Below are positions 10,007-20,100 of a DNA stretch of 42,888 nt, piece after piece. How positions within the stretch are numbered: position 1 is the first letter of the stretch; each line of letters starts with the position of its first letter. Made by a program: the position numbers and the translations under genes. The stretch comes from a virus. The notes below the pieces were generated by a model that saw only the letters and a list, made by a program, of their open reading frames with translations, was not told the DNA's origin and did no database searches. The DNA is taken from IMG/VR virus record IMGVR_UViG_3300043448_000379, positions 1 through 42,888 of that record. The stretch is one strand, 5' to 3'.

Positions 10007-13000
10007 TTACCTCTTTATTATATTACTAATAATAGTTACTTCTATAGTGTGCCCAGAAGTTATAGTATCATCTAGTGTAAATGTTATTCTGACATTGTTA
10101 GAAGCATTGAAATCAAAAGATGATGATATCAAATTTGCTCCAGTTGTTATATTACCAAAATCAGTAAAGAATATATCAGTACCATTATCAACGACAGAAT
10201 ATTCAATAAATTCTTTATTTCCATTTATTGTATTATGAGCAATAATTTGAACTTTAGCAGACTCGTGAATTGCTGGATCATACAATATGGCACTTCCTGT
10301 ATTTACGGTATTTTTTATTAAAGTAGTTTTAGATGTTGATATTCTATAGTCTGCTATTTCCCATTCTTTTAGTTCACTATCAAATATTTTAACACCATTA
10401 TAAATACCAGATCCAAATCCTAAATTATAAAAAATATCTCCTGTATCTGTTAATCTTAATAAAGGATCATTTACTAATCCTGTGGATAATCCAAGATCAA
10501 GATTATCTTTTGTAGTTGATATTAAAGATGATGATAAAGATGAATTATCAATAGATGTTGATAAATTATCAAATGTAATTAAGGAAGCGTTGAAATTGAG
10601 AGTACTTGACGTATTAGAAGCAATGGTATCAATAGTATCTAATTGAATATCATTTGCGGTAACTCTTAGCGTATTACTTCCATTATTATAGAAGTATAAA
10701 ATATTTTCATTAGAACCAGCAGAGAGTTCAGGAATAATATAAGTGTTTCCATCTACATCACGAACTCCACCAAGAGAAGACCAGTTAGTTCCGTCATATC
10801 CTTCATATTGAGAGATTGTAGTATTAAATCTAACAGATCCTCGAATTGGAGCTCCTCGCTCATTGATATTTCCAACTGGAAGAACCAGCGAAGTTTTAGC
10901 ATCAATAGTTACTTTCTTTCCAGTATTTGGTCTTAATTTTAAATCATTGATATCTGTGGAAATTTCATTAGTTTGTAATCTCAAATCTCCATTAATAACC
11001 AAAGATGTCCCGCCATCTGGAGCAACACGAAGTTCTGAAATTTCTTCAAAAGTTAAAGGAGCAACAGCAGATATAAAATATTTTAATGTTGCTGTTCCAT
11101 TTGAGAAATTACTTCCAGTTGTATTTGTTGGTTCGTTACCACTAGTTCCTGTTGTACCACCAGTTACAACTTCGTAAATATTATTACGATATTTTAAATA
11201 TTGTCCTGTAGTTACTGGGGCGTTTGCTGACCAATTTATGGTCACAGGAGCAGAAACATTTAATGACCTTACTTTTTTTGCATTTATAAATTCCTGATAT
11301 TCTGTAGTAAATCTTACAGTATTGATATTATCATTATAGAACCACAAGCGATTATCATTTGATCCTATAGTTTCTTCTGCTGTAATATAAGTATTGCCAT
11401 CAAGATCTCGTACACCACCAAGAGAAGACCACGATGATGTTGCTCCACTATATCCTTCATATTGATTAGTATCTGTATTAAAACGAATAGATCCACTTTC
11501 TGCTACAGAACTAGATGGTCTTTGTGAAGAATTTCCAGCTGGTATTGTAATTGCTGTACTATTATCAATTTTTAAAACTTTACCATCTGGAGGATTTATT
11601 AAAATATCTGTAGATGATGTCGAAATTGTATTATTTTCTATAGTTAAAATATCATTAATATTTAAAATATTTGATGTCTTCAGAAAACCACTAGTTGATA
11701 AATTTCCATTTGCTGAATTTATGGTAAAATATGTAGATATATTTAAATTTCCACTTAAAGTCAAAGAAGGGCAATCTACTGTCAAATCAGCAGTAGAAGA
11801 AATAGATGTTGTTGATAAAGATGAAGAAGATATAGATTGAGAAGTAATACTGGTGGATGATAAATTAGATATATTACCAGTTGATGAAGATAATGATGTT
11901 GATGATAAATTACCAGTTTCTACATTAATAGAAATGACCTCATTTGAAGAAATAGCAAGAGCTAGAGCAGAAAATCCTGAACCAAAAGTTTTTGGATTAT
12001 TTGAATCTATTGTTAAAATACCTTCGGATCCTACAGATCCACCTAAATTTGGATTTTGTGTACTGTAATAGTATAGTGTAGAAGGTGTTGTACTTGTTAC
12101 TTTAATTGATACAGATGTTGAACTTGTAGTTACTCCATCAGTGTAAGGAACTCCTTCAAATTTTAATACTACAGAACCAGAAGAAAATGCTGGGTTTGAT
12201 AACGTTATTTGAGTTAGACTGTCTACAGATTCTACCAAAGTATTTGAAATTAATTGCCCACTGCCAGATGTAACTGTTACAGACATCCCAGCAACTATTC
12301 CAGTTGTATCTCCAATTGTTATAATTGAAGAACCAGCTACTAAATTAGTAGATATATTTTGTATTAAACTAGACCCCCATTGTCCACCAGGAAATTCCGA
12401 AAATCTAAACGTATTGCCAGTATTTGAAGAGTTTGATATATCAAATGTGTAAGTGTTGCCAACATACAAAGTTAAATCTGGTGTTTCTATATTTCCAGAT
12501 CCAGTGTCGATATAGTAGCGTGAACCAGAACCAGAATCTGCTACAGTAACTAGATAAGTTATTTGTTGAGTTAAATCTGCAGAATTTATTGATAGTGTAT
12601 CATTAACTTGATACCCATAACCACCACCACTAATAGAAAATGAAGTTATTACACCCAAATCACCAATTATGTATTGAAATGGTGTTGTTGGAGTGTTCCA
12701 CGGAGGTGTGAATGATAAAGTTGCTGTTCCTGCTACAGAAGGAGCATTACTGAGGGTTATGGTATTTGTTGTTGAATTTACCGAGGAAACTGTAATACCA
12801 GAACCCAAAGTTCCCGTACCACCTGTTTGAGAAACAGAAGATCCAATAATTATAAAATAAGTATCGTTAACAGTTATTTCCGTAGCATTTCCAGGAGAAG
12901 CAAAATTCAATACTACAGCACCATTAAGTATTGGGGCAGCACTTAATGTTAGTTGTGTTGAACTATTAACAGACAAAACTGTAGTATCTGCTGCTAAATC

Positions 13001-14005
13001 TCCAGTTCCAGAATCAACAGTAACCAACATTCCTTGAAGAATTCCTGTTGTTGAAGAAACAGTTATTGTAGATGATGCTGTTGATAATGTAGTGGAAATT
13101 CCACTAACAGATCCTTTTAAATTTGTAGATACGCCTGTTACCGATCCTGGTAAAGTTAAAGTTTCTCCTGATAAATATCCAGAACCTTTACTCACGAAAG
13201 AAAAATTACTTATTTCACTGGGATTATTTGTAATAGTAAATATAAATCCAGAACCAGTTCCACCAACATTAGAAGATAAAAAACTTAAAGTATCTCCATT
13301 TTCATATCCAGAACCAAAATTAGTAATAGTAAATTGTGTAACTATCCCATCTAGAATTGTTACATTTGCTAAAGCATTCAATCCACTACCATTAGTTGTC
13401 AAAGGAACATCTATGTATGTATTGTCCGTATATCCAGATCCTGGAGATGTTATTGTTCCTGATATATTGTTAATTGTAAAACTTGCTACAGCGTTGTCGC
13501 CACTTCCCCCAAATAAAGGAATTGCTGTGTAGTTTCCAGGAGAAAAATATCCATATCCAGCATTGGATATTTGTCCAATATAAGAATCTACAGTTAAGTT
13601 TGCTGTAGCAGCAGTACCAGAACCCCCCAACAAAGAAATATTATTATATGTTCCAGCATCATAATTTTCTCCATAAGAAACAATTGAAACATTTGATGTT
13701 TCTAAAGAAGATTTTACAGCAGAAAAATTTCTATAAGTTATATGAGCAGAATCTGAAAAATCAAATACTCTTTTTGAATTTGAAGCTATTGAAAAAGTTT
13801 GAACGCCAGATTTGTATATTCCTAAATTGCTGTCAGTAATAAAAGATAAAGATGGTAAACTTACAGAACCATCTCCCAATTTTAAATTACCAGTAGAAAG
13901 ATCACTACCCCCTTGGGTTAAATTGAAAAGAGAACTTCCAATTTCATTAATTTTTTGCCTTTGAACTTCAAAGGTATCTGTTTTAGCGACGTTAATTGCT
14001 GGCAT
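10007..14005 (-). CDS. Large modular structural or fibre protein (1332 aa)
   Basis: The N-terminus (MPAINVAKTDTFEVQRQKIN, then GGSDLSTGNLKLGDGS) resembles an N-terminal type I know from cyanophage virion proteins. Residues about 150-290 hold a run of GYGYF, GSGYT, GSGYE and GSGYL modules. Residues about 478-668 resemble a cupredoxin-like domain found in marine phage proteins (YVGNTYTFDISNSS, FRFSEFPGGQW, TLYYYSTQNPNLGGS), but an approximately 70-residue beta module splits it. Near 835-910 and 1057-1125 are two copies of a unit reading RFNT, YEGY, WSSLGGVRD and DGNTYI. Between 680 and 790 there is a Ser/Thr-rich low-complexity stretch. The gene overlaps the 67-residue gene upstream by 14 nt. 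A baseplate-attached fibre role is inferred. Confidence 0.82.
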   Translation of the reverse strand: MPAINVAKTDTFEVQRQKINEIGSSLFNLTQGGSDLSTGNLKLGDGSVSLPSLSFITDSNLGIYKSGVQTFSIASNSKRVFDFSDSAHITYRNFSAVKSSLETSNVSIVSYGENYDAGTYNNISLLGGSGTAATANLTVDSYIGQISNAGYGYFSPGNYTAIPLFGGSGDNAVASFTINNISGTITSPGSGYTDNTYIDVPLTTNGSGLNALANVTILDGIVTQFTITNFGSGYENGDTLSFLSSNVGGTGSGFIFTITNNPSEISNFSFVSKGSGYLSGETLTLPGSVTGVSTNLKGSVSGISTTLSTASSTITVSSTTGILQGMLVTVDSGTGDLAADTTVLSVNSSTQLTLSAAPILNGAVVLNFASPGNATEITVNDTYFIIIGSSVSQTGGTGTLGSGITVSSVNSTTNTITLSNAPSVAGTATLSFTPPWNTPTTPFQYIIGDLGVITSFSISGGGYGYQVNDTLSINSADLTQQITYLVTVADSGSGSRYYIDTGSGNIETPDLTLYVGNTYTFDISNSSNTGNTFRFSEFPGGQWGSSLIQNISTNLVAGSSIITIGDTTGIVAGMSVTVTSGSGQLISNTLVESVDSLTQITLSNPAFSSGSVVLKFEGVPYTDGVTTSSTSVSIKVTSTTPSTLYYYSTQNPNLGGSVGSEGILTIDSNNPKTFGSGFSALALAISSNEVISINVETGNLSSTSLSSSTGNISNLSSTSITSQSISSSSLSTTSISSTADLTVDCPSLTLSGNLNISTYFTINSANGNLSTSGFLKTSNILNINDILTIENNTISTSSTDILINPPDGKVLKIDNSTAITIPAGNSSQRPSSSVAESGSIRFNTDTNQYEGYSGATSSWSSLGGVRDLDGNTYITAEETIGSNDNRLWFYNDNINTVRFTTEYQEFINAKKVRSLNVSAPVTINWSANAPVTTGQYLKYRNNIYEVVTGGTTGTSGNEPTNTTGSNFSNGTATLKYFISAVAPLTFEEISELRVAPDGGTSLVINGDLRLQTNEISTDINDLKLRPNTGKKVTIDAKTSLVLPVGNINERGAPIRGSVRFNTTISQYEGYDGTNWSSLGGVRDVDGNTYIIPELSAGSNENILYFYNNGSNTLRVTANDIQLDTIDTIASNTSSTLNFNASLITFDNLSTSIDNSSLSSSLISTTKDNLDLGLSTGLVNDPLLRLTDTGDIFYNLGFGSGIYNGVKIFDSELKEWEIADYRISTSKTTLIKNTVNTGSAILYDPAIHESAKVQIIAHNTINGNKEFIEYSVVDNGTDIFFTDFGNITTGANLISSSFDFNASNNVRITFTLDDTITSGHTIEVTIISNIIKR

Positions 14006-14195
14006 TTCTTACAATCTCTCTAAGAAGCTGTTTAATTTCAGATAGTTCTTCCTTCAAAGTATTTATGTCGTGAAGCGCATTATTGAAAGTACTAGAAAAG
14101 TTTACTGGAGCAGGTTTTTCATTACTGATAATTGCTCCAGTATTTACATCACGTACTAAATTTTCGTGTCCTTTTACTTTTAAATATCTATTCAT
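13992..14195 (-). CDS. Small conserved fibre-cluster protein (67 aa)
   Basis: The chosen start is the ATG at 14193-14195, which overlaps the TGA stop of the 2693-residue gene as TGATG. A TTG one codon earlier is possible but less likely. The N-terminus reads MNRYLKVKGHENLVRDVNTG, and the second half (NALHDINTLKEELSEIKQLL) is a likely coiled coil. The 3' end overlaps the start of the 1332-residue gene by 14 nt, so translation of the three genes is probably coupled. Short proteins of this form, a basic head plus coiled coil, recur in T4-like phage structural clusters. A trimerisation or assembly-accessory role is a guess. A CATAAATA late-promoter match lies inside it at 14060-14067. Confidence 0.8.
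   Translation of the reverse strand: MNRYLKVKGHENLVRDVNTGAIISNEKPAPVNFSSTFNNALHDINTLKEELSEIKQLLREIVRNASN
14060..14067 (-). promoter_or_regulatory. Late promoter box CATAAATA inside the 67-aa gene
   Basis: It fits NATAAATA and is 55 nt before the 1332-aa gene. It lies within coding sequence (H-D-I-N codons), so it could be chance. Confidence 0.35.
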
Positions 14196-17100
14196 CAATA
14201 GGAAGCCACAGCACGTAAATCTTGGATTTTGGGAACATATGAAGGGTTGTCTGTCTTCATAACAAGTTTGATGGCAAAAGAAGTAAACTGAGGAAGATTC
14301 GCTACATTATAAATTAATTCTTGGTAATCAGATTGCTTTTCAAACTGACCAGAAATTGAATTCGTAGGTGTTGCCAAATCATCATTATTTGGATTTCCAT
14401 CTAGATTAAATGGAACCCAGTTAATATCTTCAAAGTTTACAGCACTAGATGCTTCTCTAATCTTATAGAACACTTTAATATTTTCTACATCGGTTAGATT
14501 TACAGTAGTTCTTACATCAATTGAAGTTCCTGGATTATTGATAGAAACTTCTTTAGTTACATACTTAGCAACAGAAGAACTATTTGAGGCATCTGTTTCT
14601 GAAACATAATCAATGCCAGTAGTGAAATCCATTGTATTAATTTCGACAAAAATAGGATCATCATCTCCAGTTGATTGAACAACATCGCCAACCCTAAAGA
14701 TATCTGGTTGCTGTTCTGCCGCTTCAGGATCTCTGGCATAAACTACATCACTAGTAGTTGTAGTTGTATAATTATTATTAATTGGAGAATAAGAATTTTC
14801 AATAATAAGAATTTTATCTTCAGCATCCCATAGAACTACTTTACCGTTAATCTTATTGGAATAATTAACATCGGTGTCTTGTGGGTAATAAGCGATGACG
14901 TTTGATCCTTTGCTGAAATTAAACTCAATTTCTTGAATTGCTGTAATCTGGATTGCTACAGATTCAATCAAAACACCTTGCTCATCATATAGACTTAGGG
15001 ATTCTCCTTGCTGGAATGGAGTTTGTGTTCTGAGTCTAATAGTAGCATCATTATTAGCATAGTTTGTAATAAATCCTTCTGCCTTAGACAAGCTACCAAC
15101 TAAAGTCTTATTCTCATCAACTTGAGCAGCATTAGAACCGCTTACAGATAGAGTTAAGATATAAAGTGGTTGGAATGTTAAAATTTGATCTCTCTTTCCA
15201 TAACGATTTTCATAACCAGTAGCATTCTCAACTCTGTTTGTAACTGTCTTTACGGTAGCAGTTCTTAAATCAATTACTGGTGATAAGGTCGAATTTGTTG
15301 ATGATAGTCTGAACTTATACTTCAATGAATGTTGTAAACCATTAATTGTTTGATTAATTCTTGAAGCAATCATTTTTTGATTTGTAAAGAAGTGCTCTTC
15401 ATTCAAAAATGTTTTTTCATAATCTTCTACAGAATATGAAGTATAATTTGTAGTTTTGGAATCTACAGGAACTACATTTGTTGTATATACAAACGAATCA
15501 ATCTTTGTACCATCTAGTTGTAGATATGGAACTTGAGCATATAGTTTTTCATACTTTCTGTTATATGAAGCTAAGACTTTGCTTCCTCCACCCAGAATAC
15601 TAGATCCAGCATTATTTGGTGAAGCAATATTATAAAAATCAATACCACCATTAGTTACTTTAAACAGAGTTCCGTTGAGAAGAACATTTGAGATACCACC
15701 AATATCTTCAGCATTTCTAAAGAATACATAAGACTTACCAGAATCTTCAAATCCATTATCTCTGTGGTTGACTTTGATAATAGAGTTGTTATTTTTAAAT
15801 AGTGGTGAAGTGGCGTTTGTTGCCGAACGAACACTGGTTTCAAATGGGGAGATATTTAACAATTCGTAACCAAGATTTTCATTGGTAACTTCTAATTCAG
15901 CTTCTTTGCTGATATCAAACTCAGCACGATATAAAGTAAACTTAATGTCTTCGAATAAGTCTTCAGTCCAGTTATCTGTATTTTGTGACTTATAAACAGA
16001 ACCCAATCCAGGTTGAGTAGTAACAACATTGCTAGTGGAAATCTCGATCTCGCCTAATTTTGATGTCCATAATTCATACTCAATCGAATCAGTTTCGATC
16101 GCTAAAGCATATTCTGAATTATTCTGTAGGTAAACTGGATGTCTGAAATTAAATCTAGTTGGAGTAGTTGACTCAATTACACCTTCCACATCGGTAGCAA
16201 CACCCATTCTTACAGCAGGAGTATCTATCTCAAGCACAGACTCGATCACAGCGCCAGCAGCGCCTGTTCCAACGCCTTTGATGACTACTGACGGGGGTTC
16301 TGTATAACCACGACCAGAGAGCGATATCTCGGCGTTGTAGACCTTTCCTCCAGAGACATTGATAGATCCAGTAGCAGCAGATCCTCCTGGTAGCTGTGGA
16401 CTTTCGATTGTAATAGATGCTGTTTCGTAATTGCTACCAACACTGGAAATTCTCAAATCAACAACTTTGCCAGAGTCTTTGGCAATAAAGACACCAACGT
16501 TGGTGTTATTGGTAGCATTGAATGTTGTTACTGATTGAATAGTGAGCAGTTCATTTGCCAAGAAAGAATTGCCATTGTGGTTGTTTAAAACAAGAGTATA
16601 TACTTGCTCTTTGTTTAATGTAAATGTTGTGCTGGAATCATCACCAACTCTAACATTATTACCATCAAAAACTTTATCAATTGGACCAGAAGCATTTGAG
16701 TTCTTTCCAGTAACTAATTCGCCCCTTGACAGTGTAATTGTTTCGCTTTCTCCAGTAACATATACTCTTAAGTATGTTTCTGGTGTTAGGGAAATTTGAG
16801 TGCCAGGAATAATATTCTTACCAGGCTTTCCAGAAACAGTGTCTGTTAAGTATGCTCTAATAGGAATATTTGAACTCTTCTTCTTAAAGAAAAGATCGAC
16901 TCCAGTGACCATAACACCACCTTCAAAGTTTTCAACCTTGAATGTTTGAGCAAGTGGGTTTGGTTTAACTGGATTATCTGTATTACTGTCAACTAACTGT
17001 ACACCTTCATTTGACTTGAAGAAAGCAGATGATGTTGAAGTGATGCTAGGTGGATTTGCTGGAATCAAACCAGTAGCATAGAACTTAACTTCAGCATATG

Positions 17101-20100
17101 TATCAACATTATCTTTAGTCTCATCAGTAGAACTTGAAGTAAATCTAATTGTCTTGACGCCAGTAGTAAATCTTACTTCTTCTTTACCTTCATCATAATT
17201 TACAGTATCTACATTACCAGTCCAAGGACTATTTGGAACTGGAGGTAATCCAGCAGGAATCAAAATTAAACCACTGAGGTTACCATTTGAATCAGTAACT
17301 AAAGAAGAACCAAATGTAGATAGACTATTAGCAGCAACGCCAGTAAATCTTGTATCAGGAATGATCCACGAATTAATGTCTCTGCCTTCCATAAAGACAT
17401 AAACTTTTGTATTTGGTTTTAGTCTATTAATGATAAACTTAACTGGTGTCGATCTAGCAAAGAATTGAATAGAACTAGCAACTTTCTTCTCATCAATTGT
17501 TTTTGTTGCTATGCCTTTACCAACTTCGTTATTTTGTGGACTTACATTTGAAGAACTAGCTACCGAAGCAGACTGTACAGTTGATTCTATATCTTCACTG
17601 TTTATATTAGCAAACGATTCAATATTTCCAAATACCTGATTGATGCCAACCCAGTTTACAATAAATGAATTGTAGATACTTGAATAAGCATCTTGAATAT
17701 TGCTATCTTGCTTAGCTAAGAAAATAGAATTAATTTTTGTATTAGAATCCACAATCAAAGGAGCAACTGATTGATCATACCAAGAATCTTGCTGTGGAGA
17801 AATAATAGATTCTCCAACATATTGGATGACAACAAATGGATTTGGATTGATTGTAGTTGTGGCATTTTGGTTGCTCAATAGAACAACATTTGTAAATGGC
17901 AATGTCACTACATTATCATTTACTCTATATCCAGCAACAACTCTTTGATCTTCTCTAGTATTAATTTCTTTCAAAGCAAAACTGTCTTCTTTTGCCTGAG
18001 GTCTTAATACAGATTGCTGAGTATCGATAGCACACTTGTAATCAACTGACTTGAGATTTCCTACTTTATGTGTTTCAAAATTATCAACTAAGAAACCACT
18101 CTTGAATCTATCCAAACCAATCTCATTCTTCACTTGCATGTTTAGTGCTTGCTGTTCAAGAATGCTGAGTGTTGTGTAATACTCAAGACGTTCAATACGC
18201 TTCTCAAGTTTACCAATATCCCTCATTGTGTATCTACGATTATCCACAGGAATAATACGTACATCTTTGCTGCTCTTAGTATAAGCAGGAATATGTAGAT
18301 AGCATAGAGCTACAGCATCATCAACTGATTCTGGTTTTGATGGATTGAGAGAAGAGTTTCCTTTCTTTACAATAAACTCTCCTTTCTTTGTGAGGAATAA
18401 TCCATCAACACGATCTAGATATTGCTTTTCACTAAATGTCATAGTAAATGGCAGATTAAAATCTGGAGCTGGTGTCAATGTAGGAATACCACCTGTTCCC
18501 ACAAATGTCACATAATCTGTTGTATCAAATAGTGACACAATAGATTGATCTTGGAAACCAGTAATAGTTGAATTACCATCTACCTTTGGTCTGAAATCAA
18601 TACAATCTCTCAAAGAAATAATTCCATTCACCGATGAGTTGAATAATGGAATCTCTTCTGCTGGAACTCCTGCTTCATGTAGATAAGAATCTACTGTACA
18701 GAAATCTCCTTGAGAATGCTCGAAATAATCAAAAGCAATTACTAGTTGTCCAGATGGAGCATCGAATCCTGGTTTTAAAACAATTCTAGAAACATCATAA
18801 TATGTGTCTCTTTGTCCATCATCAAAATTATACTTGTATGTTACATCAGTACCACTAACTAGGTTTCCAGCATTATCTACAACTGGAGGATTGGTGGTAG
18901 TTCCTTCATAAACATATCTTAATTTGTAAACATCCGAGTATGAGAATGTTTCGATAATATCAGAATCGTAATCTTGACCTCTAAGTGGAATAACTCTATC
19001 TCCACTAGGAATAACAATAACTCTCTTATTGGTAATTGATGTTTTTAATCTTGGTCTCGCTTTGTCAATTTCGACAGTAGCGGTTAACTTAAGTGTTGGA
19101 TAATTGCTATCTAAAATAGTACCAAAATAGCTTGTTGGAAGATTCTTAATTCTAAGAGCGCCAGCTGTTACTTCATTGGCACTAACTAAAGATTCTTCAA
19201 CTTCGATGTATCTAGGATCGATATAAACAATATCACCATTATTGACAATGGTCGAAGAACCTTTGCTTAAAACGGTAACCAAGAAATTTTCTTCATTAAA
19301 TCCTACGAACTTTTGAGTACCAACTGGAAGTTGAGCAGTGAAAGTGATATTACCACCACTAGTAGACATATCGGTAATAAAATCTTTTCTAGCATGATAC
19401 TTAAACTTGGTATTGCTTGTATCACTAACCAGTGACGCCACTTGCTTACTTCCTGTTGGAAATACTAGTGTTGCTGATGTATTAGAAATTCTTGGACGAA
19501 GCCTAATAATGGTAGCATTAGAAACATTTGCTGGTAGAGCGTAGTCAAGATAAATTCTTGATTTTTCGATACCAGATGGTGACGTTACGTTCTGAACAAT
19601 ACACTTGATAACATCATTATTAGCATCAGTAAATTGAATGATATCTCCTTGAACTAGTTCTCCAGTTAAATCGGCACCAAATCCATTACATTCAATATAC
19701 TTAGAACCTTTTGATCCGAAAAAAGTAAAGTCACTGATTTGGGTGTATGTGGCATAAGATGTTGAAGTGAAATCAATATCAGCAGTAAACTTGTAATTAT
19801 TAAAAGTCGAAGCAAATGACTTTACGTTTTGGGGTGTGTAAGTAACAACAGTATCTTTAAAAAGAACTGGAGTTACTACTGCTTTATCTGACTGTGATGG
19901 AGTTTCTGTACTAAATGTAACTGATGGAGGGTTAGAGTATACAGTTTGTACAGCACTCCTATTCTTGACAATAACTTTTGCTACAGAACCACCATATAAT
20001 GTGATTTCAATTTTTGATTGATCAAACGTTACGCCATTGATTACAATGTCAGATGTACTGTTGTAGCTGCTACCTCTCTTGTTTACAATGAAGTGAGAAA

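Noticed and set aside
13092-13532. Plus-strand open frame (146 codons) inside the 1332-aa gene
   Set aside because: It is the shadow of GSGYT-type repeats on the other strand; the Pro/Val-rich translation has no domain or ribosome binding site.
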